Source: UBA3263 sp964508865
GTDB lineage: Bacteria; Bacteroidota; Bacteroidia; Bacteroidales; Muribaculaceae
NCBI GenBank assembly: GCA_964508865.1
Contig: CAZDVP010000110.1
Span: 1-6,045 of the forward strand
Direction of reading: 5' to 3'
Length of the DNA: 6,045 nucleotides
Within the stretch, counting starts at the first letter, position 1. Every line of letters begins with the position of its first letter. Of the stretch, positions 1 to 6,045 are shown one piece after another. Below the pieces are notes generated by a model. That model ran no database searches. It was not told where the DNA came from and was given only the letters and a program-made list of their open reading frames with translations. The position numbers and the translations under genes are program-made.

Positions 1-30
1 GAAAGGGTGGGGGATGTCGAAAATTTTTGC

Positions 31-38
31 TAAATTTG
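31..38 (+). promoter_or_regulatory. Possible Bacteroidota -7 promoter element (TAAATTTG)
   Basis: The bases TAAATTTG match the Bacteroidota sigma-ABfr -7 consensus TAnnTTTG exactly and lie in the only markedly AT-rich stretch of the window, just before the first gene. No clear -33 TTTG element is visible at the expected distance upstream, although only 30 bases of upstream sequence are present. A start site 5-7 bases downstream would fall almost on the ATG at 44 and give a nearly leaderless message, which weakens the call. It may be a chance match. Confidence 0.2.
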
Positions 39-43
39 CAGGT

Positions 44-595
44 ATGATTAACGATATCCAAAAATGGAAAACGCTTAAGAGCGAATACATTTTTAATCGC
101 CCCTGGCTAACCGCCCGCCGCGACTCGGTTCAACTGCCCAACGGCAAGATCCACGATGAGTTCTACATTCTGGAATATCCGGAATGGGTCAACATCATTG
201 CCCGCACAACCGACGGCCGCTTCGTTATGGTGCGCCAATATCGCCACGGCACTCAGCAGGTGCTGACCGAGCTATGCGCCGGCTGCGCCGAGCCGGGCGA
301 GGATATGGAAACCGCCGCCCGCCGCGAACTGCTCGAGGAAACCGGCTTTGGTGGCGGCCAATGGCGTGCATTCGACGTGCTGGCTCCGAACGCTTCGGCA
401 ATGACCAACCATAGCCACACGTTTATTGCCGAAGGAGTTACGCGCCTGTCTGACCAACACCTGGACGCGACGGAAGATATAGCCGTTGTTCTGCTGACTG
501 AAGAGGAACTGCTGGAGCTGATGAAGTCGGGCCAGATTATGCAAACGACCATGGCGGCACCGCTATGGCACTATTTCTATGAGCTGAAACGATGA
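44..595 (+). CDS. Nudix hydrolase, ADP-ribose pyrophosphatase-like
   Basis: This is a cytoplasmic Nudix-family pyrophosphohydrolase of 183 residues, likely splitting a nucleoside diphosphate linked to another group (ADP-ribose or a nucleotide sugar are the usual substrates for this size class); the true substrate cannot be read from the sequence. The Nudix box is complete: counted from the ATG at 44, G80, E86, R94-E95, E98-E99 and G101 fit GX5EX7REUXEEXGU, giving the metal-binding helix. The sequence before it (WVNIIARTTDGRFVMVRQYR) is the usual beta-strand and QYR segment of this subfamily. I chose the start at 44 because conserved similarity begins just after it and codons 14-43 are AT-rich with few GC third positions; an in-frame ATG at 14, preceded by a G-rich stretch, would add 10 residues (MSKIFAKFAG). 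Its stop overlaps the mutL start by ATGA, so it heads the operon. A house-cleaning role beside mutL is inference. Confidence 0.9.
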   Translation: MINDIQKWKTLKSEYIFNRPWLTARRDSVQLPNGKIHDEFYILEYPEWVNIIARTTDGRFVMVRQYRHGTQQVLTELCAGCAEPGEDMETAARRELLEETGFGGGQWRAFDVLAPNASAMTNHSHTFIAEGVTRLSDQHLDATEDIAVVLLTEEELLELMKSGQIMQTTMAAPLWHYFYELKR

Positions 596-2439
596 GCGAC
601 GTTATCAAACTCCTGCCCGATTCAGTGGCCAACCAGATTGCCGCCGGCGAGGTTATCCAGCGCCCGGCCTCGGTGGTCAAGGAACTGGTTGAAAACGCCG
701 TTGACGCCGGCGCCACCGAAATTCAGGTCATAATCAAGGATGCCGGCCGAACGCTGGTGCAGGTGGTCGACAATGGCTGCGGCATGAGCGCCACCGACGC
801 GCGCCTGGCGTTTGAGCGCCATTCAACATCGAAAATCCGCCGTGCCGACGATCTTTTCTCGCTCCACACCATGGGCTTCCGCGGCGAGGCCTTAGCTTCG
901 ATTTGCGCGGTGAGCCAGGTTGACCTCCGCACAATGCGCGCCGACGACAAAATCGGCACCCGCATTCTCATCAACGGCTCCCAAATCGAGAGCCAGCTGC
1001 CCGAAGCGTGCGCCAAAGGGAGCAACATGATGGTCAAGAACCTCTTTTTCAACGTTCCGGCCCGCCGCAAGTTCCTCAAAAAGGATGCCGTTGAAATGAG
1101 CAATATAATCCATGAGTTCGAGCGCCTGGCCCTGGTCAACCCCGAACTGGAGCTGACGCTGATTCATAACGACGTTACTCTCCACCGCCTGCCCCCGGCC
1201 AATATGCGCCGGCGCATAGTCGACCTGTTCGGCAAGCAACTCAACGACAAACTCATTCCGGTCGACACCGACACCGACCTGGTTCGCATCCACGGGTTCA
1301 TTGTCAGGCCCGAACACTGCCGCAAGCGCAATGCCCTGCAATATCTGTTTGTCAACGGCCGCAACATGCGTCACCCCTATTTCCACAAGGCCATAACCCA
1401 GACCTATGAGGGGCTGATTCCCGCCGACGAGCAGCCAACTTATTTCCTGAACTTCACGGTCGACCCGTCGACAATCGACGTTAACATCCACCCCACCAAA
1501 AACGAAATCAAGTTCGAGCAGGAGCAGACCATACGCCAGATTCTCTATGCGGTGGTCAAGGAAACCATTGGCCGCTTTTCGGCCGCTCCTGAAATCGACT
1601 TTTCGACCCTGACCGATGCCGGCCGCCTGGACATTCCCGCTCCGGGCAGCCACACCGCACCCGCCGGGCGCCCCTCGGCCATCAACGGCGGCTATAACCC
1701 CTTCCGTGCCCCTTCGGCCTCGAACTGGGAGGAACTCTACCAGAACTTCACCTCGGCCAAATCCGAGGCCATTGCGCAAGCTCCGGCGCCAACCTCGGGC
1801 GGCGAACAATCGATGCTCAACGGCCTCGAGGGCGATGCCTCCGATCTCAATGGCGCGGCGGCAACCCTGCCGGCAACCATTCTGCCGCTGGGCCACCGCT
1901 ATGCCGCAATGGCCGATCCGCGCGGAATGCGCGTTATTGACCTCTGCCGCGCCCACCGAACGGTTATCTACAACCGGCTGATGGAAACCTTCAATGCCGA
2001 CGAGCATTTTTCGTCGCAACGCCTGATTTTTCCCGACCGCGTGGCGCTCGGAACGGTCAACGAGCCGATTATTCAGGAGCTGGAGCCGCAGCTGTCGGCC
2101 ATAGGTTTCGACATTGCGCCGCTCGGCGGAGGCGAATGGAGCATCAACGCCGTTCCCTCGATTGCCGACTCAACGAATCCGGCCGAACTGCTGTCGGCCA
2201 TAGTGGCCGAAGCCGCCGAGCGGGTGGAGGCCGCCAACGCGCCTCTGACCGGCACATTGCAGCAGATTGCTATGGGCATGGCGCGCGCCGCCGCATTCAA
2301 GGGCGACCGCCTGCTCTCCGAAACCGAAATCAACCATATTGTCAGCCAGCTGCTGAGTTTGCCGGCTCCCGGCTTCACACCCGGCGGAAAGCCGACTTTC
2401 ACCGTTGTTAGCGAACAAGATATTGCCTCAAAACTATGA
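592..2439 (+). CDS. mutL: DNA mismatch repair protein MutL
   Basis: MutL is the ATP-driven matchmaker of methyl-independent or methyl-directed mismatch repair: it binds MutS on a mismatch and recruits downstream factors. The 615-residue product has the GHKL ATPase domain first (about 1-205) with NQIAAGEV at 14-21, general-base E31 and N35 in ELVENAVDAGAT, DNGCGM at 60-65, TSKI at 79-82 and GFRGEALASI at 95-104. The transducer domain follows (about 210-330), with FVNGR at 253-257 and the ATP-contacting lysine K303 in VNIHPTKNE. A Pro/Ala/Ser-rich linker spans about 335-425, then the C-terminal dimerisation domain. In that domain the endonuclease motif DQHA(X)2E(X)4E reads D450-LCR with no following glutamates, and the later ACR and CPHGRP motifs read ARA (564-566) and TPGGKP (596-601), so metal-binding residues are missing. 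ATPase and clamp functions should be intact; nuclease activity is doubtful. The gene overlaps both neighbours by ATGA, which fixes the start. Confidence 0.98.
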   Translation: MSDVIKLLPDSVANQIAAGEVIQRPASVVKELVENAVDAGATEIQVIIKDAGRTLVQVVDNGCGMSATDARLAFERHSTSKIRRADDLFSLHTMGFRGEALASICAVSQVDLRTMRADDKIGTRILINGSQIESQLPEACAKGSNMMVKNLFFNVPARRKFLKKDAVEMSNIIHEFERLALVNPELELTLIHNDVTLHRLPPANMRRRIVDLFGKQLNDKLIPVDTDTDLVRIHGFIVRPEHCRKRNALQYLFVNGRNMRHPYFHKAITQTYEGLIPADEQPTYFLNFTVDPSTIDVNIHPTKNEIKFEQEQTIRQILYAVVKETIGRFSAAPEIDFSTLTDAGRLDIPAPGSHTAPAGRPSAINGGYNPFRAPSASNWEELYQNFTSAKSEAIAQAPAPTSGGEQSMLNGLEGDASDLNGAAATLPATILPLGHRYAAMADPRGMRVIDLCRAHRTVIYNRLMETFNADEHFSSQRLIFPDRVALGTVNEPIIQELEPQLSAIGFDIAPLGGGEWSINAVPSIADSTNPAELLSAIVAEAAERVEAANAPLTGTLQQIAMGMARAAAFKGDRLLSETEINHIVSQLLSLPAPGFTPGGKPTFTVVSEQDIASKL

Positions 2440-3368
2440 GCGAAAAAAAATGCGTTTTAATAGTCAACCCGCGCAGCGGAACCTCCGAAAAGGGCCGCGT
2501 GGTGCGCCTTGCGCTTTCTGAAATGCTTGCCGCCGGCATATCGGTTCAGACCCTCTACACCGAACGCCCCGGCCACGCAACCGAACTGGCTGCCGCTCAT
2601 GCAGCCAACGGAACCGACATTATCATTGCCATGGGCGGCGACGGAACGGTCAATGAAGTTGCCCGCGGCCTCTGCAACACCTCGTCAACCCTGGGAATTA
2701 TCCCCACTGGGTCGGGCAACGGCCTGGCGCGCCACCTGCAGATTCCGCTCGACCCCAAAGGAGCCATTGAGGTCATAACCTCGGGCAACGCCCAGCAGTG
2801 CGACTACTGCACGGTCAACGACCGGCCGTTTTTCTGCACTTTCGGAATCGGTTTCGACGCTGCCGTCAGCGACCGCTTTGCGTCGCGTCCGGGCCAGCGC
2901 GGAATGGCCAACTACGTGCGCTCGGCCATTGAGGAACTGATTCACTTCGAAGCCGAGGAATACACCCTCATAACCGACGAAAGCGAAACCCGCGAAAAAG
3001 CCTTCGTTATTGCCTGCTGCAACGCCGCCCAATATGGCAACAACGCTTTCATTGCCCCGCAGGCCAGCGTGACCGACGGGCTGATGGACATTACCATTCT
3101 CTATTCCGGCAACATGCTGCGCCAGGCAATCAACGGCATCGACCTGATGCTCGGGCTCATCCGCAACGGCGCCAGAGCCCGCACCTTCCAGACCTCACAC
3201 CTGACCATTAACCGCTCCCATTCAGGCCCCGTTCACCTCGACGGCGAGCCGGCCGACATGGGCCGCCGCCTGGTTGTTCGCTGCCATGCGGGCGGACTGC
3301 GCGTTTTTTCGCCCGGCGAAATGAAAGTCAAGCCGGTAATCACCCCTTTGAACAACATTAAAATATGA
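2436..3368 (+). CDS. Lipid kinase of the DagK/YegS/BmrU family (diacylglycerol kinase catalytic domain)
   Basis: This 310-residue protein belongs to the soluble diacylglycerol/sphingosine-type lipid kinases, which transfer phosphate from ATP to a lipid hydroxyl at the cytoplasmic face of the membrane. Visible motifs, in order: NPRSG at 11-15 opening the nucleotide-binding domain, GGDGT at 67-71 followed by NE, PTGSGN at 90-95, the domain-two segment GIGFDA around 137-142, DGLMDI at 214-219 and HLDGEP at 267-272, the usual C-terminal signature. Length matches the family (about 290-330). There is no signal peptide or membrane helix, so it acts as a peripheral enzyme. The lipid is not determined; diacylglycerol, and in Bacteroidota also sphingoid lipids, are possible, and this is family knowledge only. 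The start overlaps the mutL stop by ATGA. Codons 3-5 contain an eight-adenine run, unusual in this GC-rich gene. The last 15 residues after FSPGE are probably a loose tail. Confidence 0.93.
   Translation: MSEKKCVLIVNPRSGTSEKGRVVRLALSEMLAAGISVQTLYTERPGHATELAAAHAANGTDIIIAMGGDGTVNEVARGLCNTSSTLGIIPTGSGNGLARHLQIPLDPKGAIEVITSGNAQQCDYCTVNDRPFFCTFGIGFDAAVSDRFASRPGQRGMANYVRSAIEELIHFEAEEYTLITDESETREKAFVIACCNAAQYGNNAFIAPQASVTDGLMDITILYSGNMLRQAINGIDLMLGLIRNGARARTFQTSHLTINRSHSGPVHLDGEPADMGRRLVVRCHAGGLRVFSPGEMKVKPVITPLNNIKI
2443..2450 (+). repeat. A8 homopolymer tract in codons 3-5 of the lipid kinase gene
   Basis: Eight consecutive adenines follow ATGAGCG, encoding the Glu-Lys-Lys segment of the kinase N-terminus. 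Loss of one A brings TAA into frame at codon 8 (ATG AGC GAA AAA AAT GCG TTT TAA), so slippage in DNA or in transcription would switch the gene off. The tract itself is certain; any regulatory meaning is inference, because A-rich early codons also help translation initiation in Bacteroidota. Confidence 0.6.
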
Positions 3369-4669
3369 AGAAACTCTTTCTTGAAACATACGGCTGCCAG
3401 ATGAACGTGGCCGACAGCGAAGTAGTTGCCGCCGTTATGCAGATGGCCGGCTATGAGCCCGCCGCCGACCTCGACCGGGCCGACGCCATATTCCTCAACA
3501 CCTGCTCCATTCGCGACAACGCCGAGCAGAAAATTCTTTCGCGCCTGAGCGAGCTCAATGCCCGCCGACGCAAAACCGGTCGCCCGGCAATCATCGGCGT
3601 TATCGGCTGCATGGCCGAACGCGTTGGCCGCGACCTGATCGATAACCATGGGGTTGACCTCGTTGCCGGACCCGACAGCTACCTCGACCTGCCCGCCCTG
3701 ATGGCCTCGGCCGAACAGGGAATGCCGGCAATGAACCTCGAACTCTCAAAAACCGAAACCTATCGCGACATTATTCCGCGCCGCCTGGGCCAGAACAACG
3801 TCAGCGGCTTCGTTTCGATTATGCGCGGTTGCAACAATTTCTGCACCTACTGCATAGTGCCCTACACCCGCGGCCGCGAACGCTCGCGCGAACCCGAAAG
3901 CATTCTGGCCGAGGTGCGCGACCTGCAGGCCAAAGGCTTCAAGGAAGTGACCCTGCTGGGCCAGAACGTCAATTCCTATAAATTCGGCGAAACCGACTTC
4001 GCAGCCCTGCTGACCATGGTGGCCGATGCCGTGCCGGAAATGAGGGTGAGGTTCACCACCTCCCACCCGCGCGACATGAGCGACGCCATAATCGCCGCCA
4101 TAGCTTCGCGCCCCAACATTGCCCGCCACATCCACCTGCCGGTTCAGAGCGGCTCCGACGCGGTGCTCAAATCAATGAACCGCCACTATGACCGCCGGTG
4201 GTATCTGGACCGCATCGCCGCCATTCGCCGCATGATTCCCGACTGCGCCATAACCACCGACCTCTTTACCGGCTTCCACTCCGAAAGTGAGGAGGATTTC
4301 GAGCAGACGCTGGATCTGATGCGCACCGTAGGGTTCGATGCCGCCTTTATGTTCAAATACTCCGAACGCCCCGGAACAGTTGCCGCACGAACCATGCCCG
4401 ACAATATTGCCGAACCGGTGAAAATTGAGCGCCTCAACCGAATGATTGCCCTGCAAAACGAGCTCTCGCTCGCCGCCAACCGCCGCGACATCGGAAAAAC
4501 CTTTGAGGTTATAATCGAAGGAGTCAGCAAGCGCAGCACCGAGCAATGGGTGGGCCGCACCAGCCAGAACAAAACGGTTGTTTTCAACCGCGCCGAGGGC
4601 CAGAAAGTAGGCCAGAAGGTCAACGTTACCATAACCGACGCTTCGTCGGCAACCCTGCTGGCCCTATGA
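3365..4669 (+). CDS. miaB: tRNA-2-methylthio-N6-dimethylallyladenosine synthase MiaB
   Basis: MiaB is a radical-SAM methylthiotransferase that adds a methylthio group to C2 of i6A at position 37 of tRNAs reading codons beginning with U, stabilising codon-anticodon pairing. The 434-residue product has the three-part family layout. The N-terminal UPF0004 domain (about 2-120) carries the three auxiliary-cluster cysteines C11 (TYGCQMN), C47 (LNTCSIR) and C82 (IGCMAE). The radical-SAM barrel (about 142-375) has C156, C160 and C163 in RGCNNFCTYCIVPYTRGRE, with GQNVNSY at 199-205 and HLPVQSGSD at 257-265. A TRAM RNA-binding domain (about 375-434) closes the protein. The TYGCQMNVADSE and RGCNNFCTYC signatures favour MiaB over RimO or MtaB. 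The segment TGFHSESEED (302-311) replaces the GFPGETEED of many relatives, which I believe is normal in Bacteroidota. It shares ATGA overlaps with the lipid kinase and the DUF4919 gene. Confidence 0.97.
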   Translation: MKKLFLETYGCQMNVADSEVVAAVMQMAGYEPAADLDRADAIFLNTCSIRDNAEQKILSRLSELNARRRKTGRPAIIGVIGCMAERVGRDLIDNHGVDLVAGPDSYLDLPALMASAEQGMPAMNLELSKTETYRDIIPRRLGQNNVSGFVSIMRGCNNFCTYCIVPYTRGRERSREPESILAEVRDLQAKGFKEVTLLGQNVNSYKFGETDFAALLTMVADAVPEMRVRFTTSHPRDMSDAIIAAIASRPNIARHIHLPVQSGSDAVLKSMNRHYDRRWYLDRIAAIRRMIPDCAITTDLFTGFHSESEEDFEQTLDLMRTVGFDAAFMFKYSERPGTVAARTMPDNIAEPVKIERLNRMIALQNELSLAANRRDIGKTFEVIIEGVSKRSTEQWVGRTSQNKTVVFNRAEGQKVGQKVNVTITDASSATLLAL

Positions 4670-5391
4670 AAAAGCTGCTGCCCCTGATTGCCCTGAGCCT
4701 GCTGACTCTGCTCTCGGCCTTCGTTGAACCCGAAAAGCCCGACATGGCAAAAATCCGCGAGGAAGTGACCAATCCCTCTTCGAAATACTACTATCCGAAG
4801 CTCATGGAGCGCTATGAGCGCAACGAAACGGTCATGACCCTCGACGACTACCGGCGGCTATATCTCGGCTACGTGTTTCAGGAAGACTTCAACCCCTACC
4901 GTATGTCGCCCTACGCCGGAATAGTTGAAAACCTCTACTATAAGTCGAAACACTCAACCGCCGAGCGCGACTCGATTATCGAAAAAGCCCAGCTCTCGCT
5001 CAAAGACGACCCCTTCAACCTCCAGCAAATCGACTATCTGATCTACGCCTACCGCGAAAAAGGCAAAAATAACCTCGCCAACATCTGGCAATATCGCCTC
5101 AACCACCTGCTCGAAGCCATTGTCAGCACCGGAACCGGCATTGACCGCGAGCACGCCTGGTATGTTATTTCGCCGCAGCATGAATATTTTCTGCTCAACC
5201 GCCTGGGCCGCGTTGCCAAATCATTTGAGTTCGAAAGCCCCTGGTTCGACCATATAACAGTTGAACCCAAAGGCCCCAAAGACTCCGTCAACTACTATTT
5301 CAACTCCCACCATTTTCTTGAGCAATACCGCCTCAAGTTCCCCGACGACAGCGATGAACTCTCCGGTCCGCGCGACTCTGACGCTGATTGA
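4666..5391 (+). CDS. Exported DUF4919-family protein, function unknown
   Basis: This encodes 241 residues with no known function. Residues 1-18 (MKKLLPLIALSLLTLLSA) form a signal peptide: two lysines, then a leucine-rich core, with probable cleavage near A18; there is no lipobox cysteine, so a periplasmic or secreted location is inferred. The mature part resembles DUF4919 as I recall it: YYYPKLMERY at 41-50, LYLGYVFQEDFNPY at 65-78, a helical stretch at about 98-150 reminiscent of a TPR-like pair, HAWYVISPQHEYFLLNRLG at 163-181 and YYFNSHHFLEQ at 210-220. It is rich in Tyr and His but shows no catalytic motif. The ATG at 4666 was chosen over the open frame extending back to 4546 because that upstream part lies inside miaB, while 4666 gives both the ATGA overlap with miaB and the signal peptide. 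The acidic tail 225-241 lies after the conserved part; residues 230-241 are overprinted by the biotin ligase start. Confidence 0.88.
   Translation: MKKLLPLIALSLLTLLSAFVEPEKPDMAKIREEVTNPSSKYYYPKLMERYERNETVMTLDDYRRLYLGYVFQEDFNPYRMSPYAGIVENLYYKSKHSTAERDSIIEKAQLSLKDDPFNLQQIDYLIYAYREKGKNNLANIWQYRLNHLLEAIVSTGTGIDREHAWYVISPQHEYFLLNRLGRVAKSFEFESPWFDHITVEPKGPKDSVNYYFNSHHFLEQYRLKFPDDSDELSGPRDSDAD
5354..5391 (+). other. 38-base out-of-frame overlap of the DUF4919 and biotin ligase genes
   Basis: The ATG at 5354 lies inside the DUF4919 gene in the +1 frame relative to it. The shared bases encode the DUF4919 tail DELSGPRDSDAD plus stop and, at the same time, the ligase N-terminus MNSPVRATLTLID. The next in-frame ATG for the ligase (5450) would remove the conserved DSCASTN segment, so a long overlap is needed to keep a whole catalytic domain unless a non-ATG start is used. 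Confidence 0.8.
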
Positions 5392-6045
5392 TTCATGCGC
5401 CAGCACCAATTCGGCCATTGACCGCAACGCCCCTCACGGCTTTGCGCTGATGACCCGCGAGCAAACCGCCGGCCGCGGCCAGCGCGGCAACTCCTGGGAG
5501 GCCGAACCGGGCAAAAACATAACCCTGTCGATAATTCTGCGCCCCGACCGGCTGCCGGCAACGCGCCAGTTCGAACTGAGCGAGGCCGTGGCCCTGGCTG
5601 TGGCCGACACGGTCGAAGAACTCGGCATCGACCGGGTTGCAGTCAAGTGGCCTAACGACATCTACGTTGGCGACCGCAAAATCGCCGGCATACTCATTGA
5701 AAACACCCTGAGCGGCCCGCTGATTGCCCGTTCAATAGCGGGCATAGGGCTCAACGTTAACCAGAGGGAATTTCTGTCGGACGCACCCAACCCCGTCAGC
5801 ATCTTTCAGCTGACCGGACGCGAGCACGACCTCGAGGCAGTGGCCCGCGGCATGATTCAGCGCATCGTTGACCGCGTTGGCCGCGATAATCACTCAGAAT
5901 ACCGCAGCCGCCTATGGCGCGGCACCGGCATCTGGCCCTGGCGCACCGCCGACGGCCAAACCTTCAGCGCCGCCATTGAAAGCGTAGACCCCGACGGCCA
6001 CCTGCGCCTCACCAACCACCCCCCCTTCGCCTTCAAACAAATCCA
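5354..6045 (+). CDS. birA: Biotin--[acetyl-CoA-carboxylase] ligase, BirA catalytic type without repressor domain (3' end cut by window)
   Basis: The enzyme makes biotinyl-5'-AMP from biotin and ATP and passes biotin to the target lysine of biotin carboxyl carrier proteins in the cytoplasm. The frame stays open for 230 codons from 5354 to the window edge. It shows the BPL/LplA core directly from the N-terminus: DSCASTNSA at 13-21, the biotin/adenylate loop GRGQRGNSW at 40-48, KWPND at 98-102, the catalytic-region lysine K109 in RKIAGILIE, and GIGLNVN at 130-136. The C-terminal SH3-like domain begins near YRSRLWR (183-189) and reads through DPDGHLRL (212-219) to AFKQI, so only a few residues are probably missing. 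No N-terminal helix-turn-helix is present, so it is a monofunctional ligase that should not repress a biotin operon. It overlaps the preceding gene by 38 bases and likely shares its mRNA. A C7 run lies at 6019-6025. Confidence 0.95.
   Translation, partial: MNSPVRATLTLIDSCASTNSAIDRNAPHGFALMTREQTAGRGQRGNSWEAEPGKNITLSIILRPDRLPATRQFELSEAVALAVADTVEELGIDRVAVKWPNDIYVGDRKIAGILIENTLSGPLIARSIAGIGLNVNQREFLSDAPNPVSIFQLTGREHDLEAVARGMIQRIVDRVGRDNHSEYRSRLWRGTGIWPWRTADGQTFSAAIESVDPDGHLRLTNHPPFAFKQI

Larger units (their letters stand above)
44..6045 (+). other. Six-gene overlapping transcription unit
   Basis: All six genes are on the same strand, and every junction is an overlap: ATGA at 592-595, 2436-2439, 3365-3368 and 4666-4669, and 38 bases at 5354-5391. 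There is no room for an internal intergenic promoter or terminator, so co-transcription and stop-start translational coupling are the simplest reading. Promoters inside coding sequence cannot be excluded. The 3' end of the unit lies beyond the window. Confidence 0.8.

Noticed and set aside
1261..1280. Tiny tandem GACACC repeat in mutL encoding DTDTD
   Set aside because: Only two units within a conserved-length domain loop; it is explained by codon choice and is not a repeat element.
892..2019. A 375-codon open frame on the minus strand inside mutL
   Set aside because: It is fully antisense to a clear mutL. Long antisense frames are expected opposite GC-rich coding sequence, and its translation shows no recognisable domain.
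3233..3649. A 138-codon minus-strand frame across the lipid kinase/miaB junction
   Set aside because: Both plus-strand proteins over this stretch carry family motifs, and the antisense product resembles nothing; it is a coding shadow.
4268..4300. TGFHSESEED in MiaB in place of the common GFPGETEED
   Set aside because: All cluster cysteines and other motifs are intact, and I recall this variant as normal in Bacteroidota MiaB, so it is not a sign of altered function.
4546..4665. Upstream extension of the DUF4919 frame into miaB
   Set aside because: The added residues read out of frame through the MiaB TRAM domain and would bury the signal peptide; the ATG at 4666 is the sensible start.
6019..6025. 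C7 run near the end of the biotin ligase gene, considered as a phase-variation tract
   Set aside because: It encodes His-Pro-Pro in a GC- and C-rich stretch near the C-terminus of a probably essential enzyme; short C runs are expected by composition here.

Overview
This window is one dense, single-strand block of six plus-strand genes with no intergenic space after the first start codon. In order they encode a Nudix hydrolase, the mismatch-repair protein MutL, a DagK/YegS-type lipid kinase, the tRNA methylthiotransferase MiaB, an exported DUF4919-type protein, and a biotin protein ligase (BirA catalytic type) that is cut off by the right edge. The DNA is GC-rich and favours GC-ending codons. 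The mix of proteins points to a GC-rich member of the Bacteroidales (Bacteroidota), for example a Rikenellaceae/Alistipes-like lineage: DUF4919 is, from memory, largely a Bacteroidota family, the biotin ligase lacks the repressor domain, and the MutL C-terminus carries the degenerate motifs I associate with that group. The assignment rests on recalled protein features only, not on a database search.

Layout. Positions 1-43 hold an AT-rich stretch with one Bacteroidota-like -7 promoter match, then the Nudix gene (44-595; a longer start at 14 is possible). mutL (592-2439), the lipid kinase (2436-3368), miaB (3365-4669) and the DUF4919 gene (4666-5391) each start inside the previous gene through a four-base ATGA stop/start overlap. 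The biotin ligase starts at 5354, 38 bases inside the DUF4919 gene in another frame, and runs off the window at 6045. No RNA gene, mobile element, CRISPR array, or terminator was seen.

How the genes work together. The overlaps argue for one polycistronic mRNA with translational coupling. The products serve nucleotide clean-up, mismatch repair, lipid phosphorylation, tRNA modification and biotin attachment, so this looks like a compact housekeeping operon rather than a pathway. Only the DUF4919 protein has no known function.

Most notable points: the MutL C-terminal region keeps the fold-level pattern but lacks the residues of the MutL endonuclease site; the MutL linker carries two short motif-like islands; an A8 tract sits at codons 3-5 of the lipid kinase, directly after mutL; and the end of the DUF4919 gene is overprinted by the biotin ligase start. 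I see no convincing novel multi-gene system here.
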